NCBI GenBank assembly: GCA_930367205.1
Contig: OV884015.1
Span: 109,122,509-109,186,508, forward strand
DNA length: 64,000 bases
Reading direction: 5' to 3'
Source of the DNA: Acanthosoma haemorrhoidale
Taxonomy: Eukaryota; Arthropoda; Insecta; Hemiptera; Acanthosomatidae
The notes under the pieces were generated by a model. It was not told where the DNA came from. It did not search any database and saw nothing but the letters and a program-made list of their open reading frames with translations. Position numbers and translations under genes: made by a program. Of the stretch, positions 37,415 to 49,582 are shown in pieces (position 1 is the stretch's first letter; each line of letters opens with the position of its first letter).

Positions 37415-38689
37415 GATACTAAACGAACGAAAATATAGTCAAAAAGCAAATTTTCTCTAAATAGCAGGATTCGGTGTTGGAAACGTTAGCTCCCACCACC
37501 TCATGATCTCCTGAAACTAAAAGAACGAAATTATAATAAAAAAAACCGAACTTTTACGAAATAGCAGGATTCGAACCGGAAAAAGATAGCTCCTTCTGCC
37601 CTATGATCTCCTGATACTAATAGAATGAAATATAGTCAAAATACCAAATTTGTACGAAATAGCGGGATTAGCAGCTAGAACGTTGGCTCCTGCCACCTCA
37701 TGATCTCCTGATACTAAAAGAACGAATATATAGACAAAAAGCCGAATTTCTACGAAATAGAAGATTGGCAGCTAGAACGTTAGCTCCTTCCATTTTATGA
37801 TCTCCTGATACTAAAAGAACGAATATATAGACAAAAAGCCAAATTTTTACGAAATAGCAGGATTCAAAGATAAAACGTTAGCTCCTGCCACCTCATGATC
37901 TCCTGATACTAAAAGAACGAAATTATAGTAAAAAAACCGAACTTTTACGAAATAGCAGGATTCAAACCGGAAAAAGATAGCTCCTTCTGCCTTATGATCT
38001 CCTGATACTAATAGAATGAAATATAGTCAAAATGCCGAATTTGTACGAAATAGCGGGATTAGCAGCTAGAACGTTGGCTCCTGCCACCTCATGATCTCCT
38101 GATAGTAAAAGAACAAATATATAGACAAAAAGCCGAATTTTTACGAAATAGCAGGATTGAAAGATAAAACGTTAGCTCCTGCCACCTCATGATCTCCTGA
38201 TACTAAAAGAACGAAAATATAGTCAAAAAGCCGAAGTTTTACGAAATAGCAGGATTTGAAGCTAGAAACGTTAGCTCCTGCGACCTCATGATCTCCTGAT
38301 ACTAAAAGAACGAAAATATAGTCAAAAAGCAAATTTTCTCTAAATAGCAGGATTCAAAGTTGGAAACGTTAACTCCTGCCACCCCATGATCTCCTGATAC
38401 TAAACGAACGAAAATATAGTCAAAAACCGAATATTAGAGAAATAGCAGGATTCGAGCCTGGAAACGTTAGCTCCTACCACCTCATGGTCTCCTGATACTA
38501 AAAGAACCAAATTATAGTCAAAAAACCGAACTTTCACGATATAGCAGGATTCGAACTGGAAAAAGATAGCTCCTTCTGCCTTATGATCTCCTGATACTAA
38601 TAGAACGAAATATAGTCAAAATGCCGAATTTGTACGAAATAGCAGGATTGAAAGATAAAACGTTAGCTCCTGCCACCTCATGATCTCCT
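37415..38689. repeat. 13-mer higher-order repeat (1,275 bp)
   Basis: The order is E3 A3 B' C' C2 A B C D E F A2 BC. The next unit starts with the same E3 at 38690. The A3 has eight A before ccgaac near 37537, and C2 has agccaaatttttacg near 37838. The front half recurs at 6273, 19537, 21892, 34077 and 39574. Confidence 0.93.
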
Positions 38690-39573
38690 GATACTAAACG
38701 AACGAAAATATAGTCAAAAAGCAAATTTTCTCTAAATAGCAGGATTCGGTGTTGGAAACGTTAGCTCCCACCACCTCATGATCTCCTGAAACTAAAAGAA
38801 CGAAATTATAATAAAAAAACCGAACTTTTACGAAATAGCAGGATTCGAACCGGAAAAAGATAGCTCCTTCTGCCCTATGATCTCCTGATACTAATAGAAT
38901 GAAATATAGTCAAAATACCGAATTTGTACGAAATAGCGGGATTAGCAGCTAGAACGTTGGCTCCTGCCACCTCATGATCTCCTGATAGTAAAAGAACGAA
39001 TATATAGACAAAAAGCCGAATTTTTACGAAATAGCAGGATTGAAAGATAAAACGTTAGCTCCTGCCACCTCATGATCTCCTGATACTAAAAGATCAAAAA
39101 TATAGTCAAAAAGCCGAAGTTTTACGAAATAGCAGGATTTGAAGCTAGAAACGTTAGCTCCTGCGACCTCATGATCTCCTGATACTAAAAGAACGAAAAT
39201 ATAGTCAAAAAGCAAATTTTCTCTAAATAGCAGGATTCAAAGTTGGAAACGTTAACTCCTGCCACCCCATGATCTCCTGATACTAAACGAACGAAAATAT
39301 AGTCAAAAACCGAATATTAGAGAAATAGCAGGATTCGAGCCTGGAAACGTTAGCTCCTACCACCTCATGGTCTCCTGATACTAAAAGAACCAAATTATAG
39401 TCAAAAAACCGAACTTTCACGATATAGCAGGATTCGAACTGGAAAAAGATAGCTCCTTCTGCCTTATGATCTCCTGATACTAATAGAATGAAATATAGTC
39501 AAAATGCCGAATTTGTACGAAATAGCAGGATTTGAAGCTGGAAACGTTAGCTCCTGCGACCTCATGATCTCCT
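38690..39573. repeat. 9-mer deletion variant of the 13-mer (about 883 bp)
   Basis: The order is E3 A3 B C D E F A2 and a B-front/D-back monomer. Four consecutive monomers (C' C2 A B) of the full unit are missing. The B here reads aaaataccgaatttg, intermediate between B' (ataccaaat) and B (atgccgaat), which places the crossover inside this monomer. The next unit begins with an E3 carrying ggtgtttgaaacg. Confidence 0.9.
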
Positions 39574-40490
39574 GATACTAAAAGAACGAAAATATAGTCA
39601 AAAAGCAAATTTTCTCTAAATAGCAGGATTCGGTGTTTGAAACGTTAGCTCCCACCACCTCATGATCTCCTGAAACTAAAAGAACGAAATTATAATAAAA
39701 AAACCGAACTTTTACGAAATAGCAGGATTCGAACCGGAAAAAGATAGCTCCTTCTGCCCTATGATCTCCTGATACTAATAGAATGAAATATAGTCAAAAT
39801 ACCAAATTTGTACGAAATAGCGGGATTAGCAGCTAGAACGTTGGCTCCTGCCACCTCATGATCTCCTGATACTAAAAGAACGAATATATAGACAAAAAGC
39901 CGAATTTCTACGAAATAGAAGATTGGCAGCTAGAACGTTAGCTCCTTCCATTTTATGATCTCCTGATACTAAAAGAACGAATATATAGACAAAAAGCCGA
40001 ATTTTTACGAAATAGCGGGATTCAAAGATAAAACGTTAGCTCCTGCCACCTCATGATCTCCTGATACTAAAAGAACGAAATTATAGTAAAAAAACCGAAC
40101 TTTTACGAAATAGCAGGATTCGAACCGGAAAAAGATAGCTCCTTCTGCCTTATGATCTCCTGATACTAATAGAATGAAATATAGTCAAAATGCCGAATTT
40201 GTACGAAATAGCGGGATTAGCAGCTAGAACGTTGGCTCCTGCCACCTCATGATCTCCTGATAGTAAAAGAACGAATATATAGACAAAAAGCCGAATTTTT
40301 ACGAAATAACAGGATTGGCAGCAAGAATGTTAGCTCCTGCCCCCTCATGATCTCCTGATACTAAAAGAACGAATATATAGACAAAAAGCCGAATTTCTAC
40401 GAAATATAAGATTGGCAGCTAGAACGTTAGCTCCTTCCACCTTATGATCTCCTGATACTAAACGAACGAAAATATAGTCAAAAAGCCGAA
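39574..40490. repeat. Degraded 13-mer head entering the irregular zone
   Basis: E3 A3 B' C' C2 A B, then a C front joined to an I-like back (ttacgaaataacaggattggcagcaag). Next come C' with cgaaatataagattgg and an F-front/D-back/A-back hybrid. From here to about 47 kb the subtype order stops following any of the left-hand higher-order repeats. Confidence 0.8.
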
Positions 40491-41431
40491 GTTTTACGAA
40501 ATAGCAGGATTCGAACCGGAAAAAGATAGCTCCTTCTGCCTTATGATCTCCTGATACTAATAGAATGAAATATAGTCAAAATGCCAAATTTGTACGAAAT
40601 ATTAGAATTGGCAGCTAGAACATTAGCTCCTGCCACCTTATGATCTCCTGATACTAAAAGAACGATAAAATAGACAAAAAGCTAAATTTTGACGAAATAA
40701 CAGGATTGGCAGCAAGAATGTTAGCTCCTGCCCCCTCATGATCTCCTGATAATAAAAGAACGAAAATATAGTCAAAAAGCCTAATTTTCACGAAATTGCA
40801 TGATTTGAAGCTGTAAACATTACGAAATATTAGAATTGGCAGCTAGAACATTAGCTCCTGCCACCTTATGATCTCCTGATACTAAAAGAACAAAAATATA
40901 GTCAAAAAGCCAAATTTTTAAGAAATAACAGGATTCGTAGCAAGAATGTTAGCTCCAGCCACCTCATGATCTCCTGATAGTAAAAGGACCAAAATATAGT
41001 CAAAAAGCCGAATTTATACGAAATAGCAGGATTCAAAGATAAAACGTTAGCTCCTGCCACCTCATGATCTCCTGATACTAAAAGATCAAAAATATAGTCA
41101 AAAAACCGAACTTTTACGAAATAGCAGGATTCGAACCGGAAAAAGATAGCTCCTTCTGCCTTATGATCTCCTGATACTAATAGAATGAAATATAGTCAAA
41201 ATGCCAAATTTGTACGAAATATTAGAATTGGCAGCTAGAACATTAGCTCCTGCCACCTTATGATCTCCTGATACTAAAAGAACGATAAAATAGACAAAAA
41301 GCTAAATTTTGACGAAATAACAGGATTGGCAGCAAGAATGTTAGCTCCTGCCCCCTCATGATCTCCTGATAATAAAAGAACGAAAATATAGTCAAAAAGC
41401 CTAATTTTCACGAAATTGCATGATTTGAAGC
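40491..41431. repeat. ~940-bp segment, copy 1 of a duplication spaced 2,188 bp
   Basis: This aligns with about 42679-43619. It contains B'' (attagaattggcagc), an I variant with gataaaatagac, J, an over-long monomer with a 31-bp insertion, G, H, C2-like, A and a second B''-I-J run. The left breakpoint lies in an A-like monomer that here begins as D and in the partner as A2. Confidence 0.88.
40748..40877. repeat. 130-bp monomer with a 31-bp internal insertion
   Basis: A J monomer runs normally to ctgtaaacatta, then jumps back to cgaaatattagaattggc and reads through a B'' back half a second time. The ordinary J at 41368 is 99 bp, so the gain is 31 bp. The junction shares the short word acatta/catta with the donor, so a short-homology or slippage joint is plausible. 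The same allele recurs 2,188 bp downstream. Confidence 0.92.
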
Positions 41432-42678
41432 TGTAAACATTAGCTCCTGCCGTCTTATGATCTCCTGATACTAAAAGAACGAATATATAGACAAAAAGCC
41501 GAATTTCTACGAAATAGAAGATTGGCAGCTAGAACGTTAGCTCCTTCCACCTTATGATCTCCTGATACTAAAAGAACGAATATATAGGCAAAAAGCCGAA
41601 TTTTTACGAAATAGCGGGATTCAAAGATAAAACGTTAGCTCCTGCCACCTCATGATCTCCTGATACTAAAAGATCAAAAATATAGTCAAAAAGCCGAAGT
41701 TTTACGAAATAGCAGGATTTGAAGCTGAAAACATTAGCTCCTGCGACCTCATGATCTCCTGATACTAAAAGAACGAAAATATAGTCAAAAAGCAAATTTT
41801 CTCTAAATAGCAGGATTCGATGTTGGAAACGTTAGCTCCCACCACCTCATGATCTCCTGATACTAAAAGAACCAAATTATAGTAAAAAAACCGAACTTTT
41901 ACGAAATAGCAGGATTCGAACCGGAAAAAGATAGCTCCTTCTGCCTTATGATCTCCTGATACTAATAGAATGAAATATAGTCAAAATGCCGAATTTGTAC
42001 GAAATATCAGAATTGGCAGCTAGAACATTAGCTCCTGCCACCTTATGATCTCCTGATACTAAAAGAACGATAAAATAGACAAAAAGCTAAATTTTGACGA
42101 AATAACAGGATTGGCAGCAAGAATGTTAGCTCCTGCCGCCTCATGATCTCCTGATACTAAACGAACGAAAATATAGTCAAAAACCGAATATTAGAGAAAT
42201 AGCAGGATTCGAGCCTGGAAACGTTAGCTCCTACCACCTCATGGTCTCCTGATACTAAAAGAACAAAAATATAGTCAAAAAGCCATATTTTTAAGAAATA
42301 ACAGGATTCGTAGCAAGAATGTTAGCTCCAGCCGCCTCATGATCTCCTGATAGTAAAAGGACCAAAATATAGTCAAAAAGCCGAACTTTTACGAAATAGC
42401 AGGATTGGCAGCTAGAACGTTAGCTCCTGCCACCTTATGATCTCCTGATACTAAAAGAACGAATATATAGACAAAAAGCCGAATTTCTACGAAATAGAAG
42501 ATTGGCAGCTAGAACGTTAGCTCCTTCCACCTTATGATCTCCTGATACTAAAAGAACGAATATATAGACAAAAAGCCGAATTTTTACGAAATAGCGGGAT
42601 TCAAAGATAAAACGTTAGCTCCTGCCACCTCATGATCTCCTGATACTAGAAGAACCAAATTATAGTCAAAAAACCGAA
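41432..42678. repeat. C'-C2-D-E2-A-B''-I-F-G-H-C'-C2 stretch
   Basis: Diagnostic variants are gccgtcttatgatc at about 41450 (also at 44420), tataggcaaaaag in C2 (also at 44560 and 46910) and agccatatttttaag in G near 42282. F, G, H, C' and C2 keep the 12-mer order. The phase marker at 42640 reads gatactagaag, a single substitution. Confidence 0.82.
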
Positions 42679-43619
42679 CTTTTACGAAATAGCAGGATTC
42701 GAACCGGAAAAAGATAGCTCCTTCTGCCTTATGATCTCCTGATACTAATAGAATGAAATATAGTCAAAATGCCAAATTTGTACGAAATATTAGAATTGGC
42801 AGCTAGAACATTAGCTCCTGCCACCTTATGATCTCCTGATACTAAAAGAACGATAAAATAGACAAAAAGCTAAATTTTGACGAAATAACAGGATTGGCAG
42901 CAAGAATGTTAGCTCCTGCCCCCTCATGATCTCCTGATAATAAAAGAACGAAAATATAGTCAAAAAGCCTAATTTTCACGAAATTGCATGATTTGAAGCT
43001 GTAAACATTACGAAATATTAGAATTGGCAGCTAGAACATTAGCTCCTGCCACCTTATGATCTCCTGATACTAAAAGAACAAAAATATAGTCAAAAAGCCA
43101 AATTTTTAAGAAATAACAGGATTCGTAGCAAGAATGTTAGCTCCAGCCACCTCATGATCTCCTGATAGTAAAAGGACCAAAATATAGTCAAAAAGCCGAA
43201 TTTATACGAAATAGCAGGATTCAAAGATAAAACGTTAGCTCCTGCCACCTCATGATCTCCTGATACTAAAAGATCAAAAATATAGTCAAAAAACCGAACT
43301 TTTACGAAATAGCAGGATTCGAACCGGAAAAAGATAGCTCCTTCTGCCTTATGATCTCCTGATACTAATAGAATGAAATATAGTCAAAATGCCAAATTTG
43401 TACGAAATATTAGAATTGGCAGCTAGAACATTAGCTCCTGCCACCTTATGATCTCCTGATACTAAAAGAACGATAAAATAGACAAAAAGCTAAATTTTGA
43501 CGAAATAACAGGATTGGCAGCAAGAATGTTAGCTCCTGCCCCCTCATGATCTCCTGATAATAAAAGAACGAAAATATAGTCAAAAAGCCTAATTTTCACG
43601 AAATTGCATGATTTGAAGC
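42679..43619. repeat. ~940-bp segment, copy 2 of a duplication spaced 2,188 bp
   Basis: This is the partner of 40491-41431, including the over-long 130-bp monomer (junction catta/cgaaatatta at 43006-43011). Because the insertion is shared, it arose once before the segment was duplicated. The right breakpoint is inside a J monomer: this copy continues gctggaaacg while copy 1 continues gctgtaaac. Confidence 0.88.
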
Positions 43620-45000
43620 TGGAAACGTTAGCTCCTGCGACCTCATGATCTCCTGATACTAAAAGAACGAAAATATAGTCAAAAAGCAAATTTTCTCTAA
43701 ATAGCAGGATTCGATGTTGGAAACGTTAGCTCCCACCACCTCATGATCTCCTGATACTAAAAGAACGAAATTATAGTAAAAAAACCGAACTTTTACGAAA
43801 TAGCAGGATTCGAACCGGAAAAAGATAGCTCCTTCTGCCTTATGATCTCCTGATACTAATAGAATGAAATATAGTCAAAATGCCGAATTTGTACGAAATA
43901 GCGGGATTAGCAGCTAGAACGTTGGCTCCTGCCACCTCATGATCTCCTGATAGTAAAAGAACGAATATATAGACAAAAAGCCGAATTTTTACGAAATAGC
44001 AGGATTGAAAGATAAAACGTTAGCTCCTGCGACCTCATGATCTCCTGATACTAAAAGAACGAAAATATAGTCAAAAAGCAAATTTTCTCTAAATAGCAGG
44101 ATTCAAAGTTGGAAACGTTAACTCCTGCCACCCCATGATCTCCTGATCCTAAACGAACGAAAATATAGTCAAAAACCGAATATTAGAGAAATAGCAGGAT
44201 TCGAGCCTGGAAACGTTAGCTCCTACCACCTCATGGTCTCCTGATACTAAAAGAACAAAAATATAGTCAAAAAGCCAAATTTTTAAGAAATAACAGGATT
44301 CGTAGCAAGAATGTTAGCTCCAGCCGCCTCATGATCTCCTGATAGTAAAAGGACCAAAATATAGTCAAAAAGCCGAACTTTTACGAAATAGCAGGATTGG
44401 CAGCTAGAACGTTAGCTCCTGCCGTCTTATGATCTCCTGATACTAAAAGAACGAATATATAGACAAAAAGCCGAATTTCTACGAAATAGAAGATTGGCAG
44501 CTAGAACGTTAGCTCCTTCCACCTTATGATCTCCTGATACTAAAAGAACGAATATATAGGCAAAAAGCCGAATTTTTACGAAATAGCGGGATTCAAAGAT
44601 AAAACGTTAGCTCCTGCCACCTCATGATCTCCTGATACAAAAAGATCAAAAATATAGTCAAAAAGCCGAAGTTTTACGAAATAGCAGGATTTGAAGCTGG
44701 AAACGTTAGCTCCTGCGACCTCATGATCTCCTGATACTAAAAGAACGAAAATATAGTCAAAAAGCAAATTTTCTCTAAATAGCAGGATTCGATGTTGGAA
44801 ACGTTAGCTCCCACCACCTCATGATCTCCTGATACTAAAAGAACCAAATTATAGTCAAAAAACCGAACTTTTACGAAATAGCAGGATTCGAACCGGAAAA
44901 AGATAGCTCCTTCTGCCTTATGATCTCCTGATACTAATAGAATGAAATATAGTCAAAATGCCGAATTTGTACGAAATAGCGGGATTAGCAGCTAGAACGT
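43620..45000. repeat. 12-mer-derived monomers with losses
   Basis: D/E2, A, B, C, E, F, G, H, C', C2, D, E2, A, B. The order follows the 12-mer with D missing after C, as at 2545. The phase marker near 44147 reads gatcctaaacg, a single change. C2 again has tataggcaaaaag, tying this block to 41.5 kb. Confidence 0.83.
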
Positions 45001-46949
45001 TGGCTCCTGCCAACTTATGATCTCCTGATACTAAAATAACAAAAATATAGTCAAAAAGCCAAATTTTTAAGAAATACCAGGATTGGCAGCTAGAACATTA
45101 GCTCCTGCCGCCTTATGATCTCCTGATACTAAAAGAACGAAAATATAGTCAAAAAACCAAACTTTTACGAAATAGCAGGATTCGAACCGGAAAAAGATAG
45201 CTCCTACTGCCTTACGATCTCCTGATACTAATAGAATGAAATGTAGTCAAAATGCCGAATTTGTACGAAATAGCGGGATTAGCAGCTAGAACGTTGGCTC
45301 CTGCCACCTCATGATCTCCTGATAGTAAAAGAACAAAAATATAGTCAAAAAGCCAAATTTTTAAGAAATTCCAGGATTGGCAGCTAGAACATTAGCTCCT
45401 GCCGCCTTATGATCTCCTGATACTAAAAGAACGAAAATATAGTCAAAAAACCAAACTTATACGAAATAGCAGGATTCGAACCGGAAAAAGATAGCTCCTA
45501 CTGCCTTACGATCTCCTGATACTAATAGAATGAAATGTAGTCAAAATGCCGAATTTGTACGAAATAGCGGGATTAGCACCTAGAACGTTGGCTCCTGCCA
45601 CCTCATGATCTCCTGATAGTAAAAGAACGAATATATAGACAAAAAGCCGAATTTTTACGAAATAGCAGGATTGAAAGATAAAACGTTAGCTCCTGCCACC
45701 TCATGATCTCCTGATACTAAAAGATCAAAAATATAGTCAAAAAGCCGAAGTTTTACGAAATAGCAGGATTTGAAGCTGGAAACGTTAGCTCCTGCGACCT
45801 CATGATCTCCTGATACTAAAAGAACAAAAATATAGTCAAAAAGCAAATTTTCTCTAAATAGCAGGATTCAAAGTTGGAAACGTTATCTCCTGCCACCTCA
45901 TGATCTCCTGATACTAAACGAACGAAAATATAGTCAAAAACCGAATATTAGAGAAATAGCAGGATTCGAGCCTGGAAACGTTAGCTCCTACCACCTCATG
46001 GTCTCCTGATACTAAAAGAACAAAAATATAGTCAAAAAGCCAAATTTTTAAGAAATAACAGGATTCGTAGCAAGAACATTAGCTCCAGCCGCCTCATGAT
46101 CTCCTGATAGTAAAAGAACGAAAATATAGTCAAAAAACCAAACTTTTACGAAATAGCAGGATTCGAACCGGAAAAAGATAGCTCCTACTGCCTTACGATC
46201 TCCTGATACTAATAGAATGAAATGTAGTCAAAATGCCGAATTTGTACGAAATAGCGGGATTAGCAGCTAGAACGTTGGCTCCTGCCACCTCAATTCTCCT
46301 GATAGTAAAAGAACGAATATATAGACAAAAAGCCGAATTTTTACGAAATAGCAGGATTGAAAGATAAAACGTTAGCTCCTGCCACCTCATGATCTCCTGA
46401 TACTAAAAGATCAAAAATATAGTCAAAAAGCCGATGTTTTACGAAATAGCAGGATTTGAAGCTGGAAACGTTAGCTCCTGCGACCTCATGATCTCCTGAT
46501 ACTAAAAGAACGAATATATAGTCAAAAAGCAAATTTTCTCTAAATAGCAGGATTCAAAGTTGGAAACGTTATCTCCTGCCACCTCATGATCTCCTGATAC
46601 TAAACGAACGAAAATATAGTCAAAAACCGAATATTAGAGAAATAGCAGGATTTGAGCCTGGAAACGTTAGCTCCTACCACCTCATGGTCTCCTGATACTA
46701 AAAGAACAAAAATATAGTCAAAAAGCCGAACTTTTACGAAATAGCAGGATTGGCAGCTAGAACGTTAGCTCCTGCCACCTTATGATCTCCTGATACTAAA
46801 AGAACGAATATATAGACAAAAAGCCGAATTTCTACGAAATAGAAGATTGGCAGCTAGAACGTTAGCTCCTTCCACCTTATGATCTCCTGATACTAAAAGA
46901 ACGAATATATAGGCAAAAAGCCGAATTTTTACGAAATAGCGGGATTCAA
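45001..46949. repeat. Tandem G-A-B-C blocks with ccttacgatc variant
   Basis: A G-like monomer (ctaaaataac, ataccaggattgg), an A-like monomer (ccaaact, ctactgccttacgatc), a B with gaaatgtagtc and C form a ~4-monomer block. The block is repeated from about 45330 and partly again from about 46110, and otherwise occurs only at 15.8-16.1 kb. One phase marker is altered at about 46289-46301 (cctcaattctcctgat), losing the usual gatc. C2-D-E-F-G stretches fill the rest. Confidence 0.82.
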
Positions 46950-46962
46950 AGATAAAACGTTA

Positions 46963-48630
46963 GCTCCTGCCACCCCATGATCTCCTGATACTAAAAGATC
47001 AAAAATATAGTCAAAAAGCCGAAGTTTTACGAAATAGCAGGATTTGAAGCTGGAAACGTTAGCTCCTGCGACCTCATGATCTCCTGATACTAAAAGAACG
47101 AAAATATAGTCAAAAAGCAAATTTTCTCTAAATAGCAGGATTCGATGTTGGAAACGTTAGCTCCCACCACCTCATGATCTCCTGATACTAAACGAACGAA
47201 AATATAGTCAAAAAGCCGATTTTTCACGAAATAGCAGGATTCGAACCGGAAAAAGATAGCCACTTCTGCCTTATGATCTCCTGATACTAATAGAATGAAA
47301 TATAGTCAAAATGCCGAATTTGTACGAAATAGCAGGATTGAAAGATAAAACGTTAGCTCCTGCCACCTCATGATCTCCTGATACTAAAAGAACGAAATTA
47401 TAGTAAAAAAACCGAACTTTTACGAAATAGCAGGATTCAAACCGGAAAAAGATAGCTCCTTCTGCCTTATGATCTCCTGATACTAATAGAATGAAATATA
47501 GTCAAAATGCCGAATTTGTACGAAATAGCGGGATTAGCAGCTAGAACGTTGGCTCCTGCCACCTCATGATCTCCTGATAGTAAAAGAACGAATATATAGA
47601 CAAAAAGCCGAATTTTTACGAAATAGCAGGATTGAAAGATAAAACGTTTGCTCCTGCCACCTCATGATCTCCTGATACTAAAAGATCAAAAATATAGTCA
47701 AAAAGCCGAAGTTTTACGAAATAGCAGGATTTGAAGCTGGAAACATTAGCTCCTGCGACATCATGATCTCCTGATACTAAAAGAACGAAAATATAGTCAA
47801 AAAGCAAATTTTCTCTAAATAGCAGGATTCGATGTTGGAAACGTTAGCTCCCACCACCTCATGATCTCCTGATACTAAAAGAACCAAATTATAGTCAAAA
47901 AACCGAACTTTTACGAAATAGCAGGATTCGAACCGGAAATAGATAGCTCCTTCTGCCTTATGATCTCCTGATACTAATAGAATGAAATATAGTCAAAATG
48001 CCGAATTTGTACGAAATATCAGAATTGGCAGCTAGAACATTAGCTCCTGCCACCTTATGATCTCCTGATACTAAAAGAACGATAAAATAGACAAAAAGCT
48101 AAATTTTGACGAAATAACAGGATTGGCAGCAAGAATGTTAGCTCCTGCCGCCTCATGATCTCCTGATAATAAAAGAACGAAAATATAGTCAAAAAGCCTA
48201 ATTTTCACGAAATTGCATGATTTGAAGCTGTAAACATTAGCTCCTGCCGCCTTATGATCTCCTGATACTAAAAGAACGAAAATATAGTCAAAAAGCCAAA
48301 TTTTTACGAAATAGCATGATTCGAAGCTGGAAACGTTAGCTCCTGCCACCCCATGATCTCCTGATACTAAAAGATCAAAAATATAGTCAAAAAGCCGAAG
48401 TTTTACGAAATAGCAGGATTTGAAGCTGGAAACGTTAGCTCCTGCGACCTCATGATCTCCTGATACTAAAAGAACGAAAATATAGTCAAAAAGCAAATTT
48501 TCTCTAAATAGCAGGATTTAAAGTTGGAAACGTTAGCTCCTGCCACCTCATGATCTCCTGATACTAAACGAACGAAAATATAGTCAAAAACCGAATATTA
48601 GAATAATAGCAAGATTCGAGCCTGGAAACG
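46963..48630. repeat. ~1.65-kb segment, copy 1 of a duplication spaced 2,620 bp
   Basis: This aligns with about 49583-51250. Shared private variants are ctgccaccccatgatc before D, gcgacatcatg at about 47757 (50377), cggaaatagatagc at about 47936 (50556) and acgtttgctcc at about 47645 (50265). The core is A, B'', I (gataaaatagac), J, J, K, D and E. Differences include gatagccacttc near 47257 versus gatagctccttc. Confidence 0.88.
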
Positions 48631-49582
48631 TTAGCTCCTACCACCTCATGGTCTCCTGATACAAAAAGATCAAAAATATAGTCAAAAAGCCGAAGTTTTA
48701 CGAAAAAGCAGGATTTGAAGCTGGAAACGTTAGCTCCTGCGACCTCATGATCTCCTGATACTAAAAGAACGAAAATATAGTCAAAAAGCAAATTTTCTCT
48801 AAATAGCAGGATTCGATGTTGGAAACGTTAGCTCCCACCACCTCATGATCTCCTGATACTAAAAGAACGAAAGTATAGTCAAAAAGCCGATTTTTCACGA
48901 AATAGCAGGATTCGAACCGGAAAAAGATAGCTCCTTCTGCCTTATGATCTCCTGATACTAATAGAATGAAATATAGTCAAAATGCCGAATTTGTACGAAA
49001 TAGCAGGATTGAAAGATAAAACGTTAGCTCCTGCCACCTCATGATCTCCTGATACTAAACGAACGAAAATATAGTCAAAAAGCAAATTTTCTCTAAATAG
49101 CAGGATTCGGTGTTGGAAACGTTAGCTCCCACCACCTCATGATCTCCTGAAACTAAAAGAACTAGCAGGATTCGAACCGGAAAAAGATAGCTCCTTCTGC
49201 CTTATGATCTCCTGATACTAATAGAATGAAATATAGTCAAAATGCCGAATTTGTACGAAATATCAGAATTGGCAGCTAGAACATTAGCTCCTGCCACCTT
49301 ATGATCTCCTGATACTAAAAGAACGATAAAATAGACAAAAAGCTAAATTTTGACGAAATAACAGGATTGGCAGCAAGAATGTTAGCTCCTGCCGCCTCAT
49401 GATCTCCTGATAATAAAAGAACGAAAATATAGTCAAAAAGCCTAATTTTCACGAAATTGCATGATTTGAAGCTGTAAACATTAGCTCCTGCCGCCTTATG
49501 ATCTCCTGATACTAAAAGAACGAAAATATAGTCAAAAAGCCAAATTTTTACGAAATAGCATGATTCGAAGCTGGAAACGTTA
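48631..49582. repeat. Linker D-E2-A-BC-E3, truncated A3, B'', I, J, J, K
   Basis: This stretch separates the two 2,620-bp-spaced copies and includes the only strongly truncated monomer in the window (49149-49213). The B''-I-J-J-K run at about 49214-49600 is a further copy of the core at 48.0 kb, 1,244 bp downstream. Confidence 0.83.
49149..49213. repeat. 65-bp truncated A3 monomer
   Basis: The monomer starts gaaactaaaagaac as A3 but continues directly into tagcaggattcgaaccgg, so 34 bp including the whole A-run are missing. The 3-base word aac precedes the joint. It keeps the B-box-like GGTTCGAATCC on the minus strand but has lost the T-run normally found downstream of it. Confidence 0.93.
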
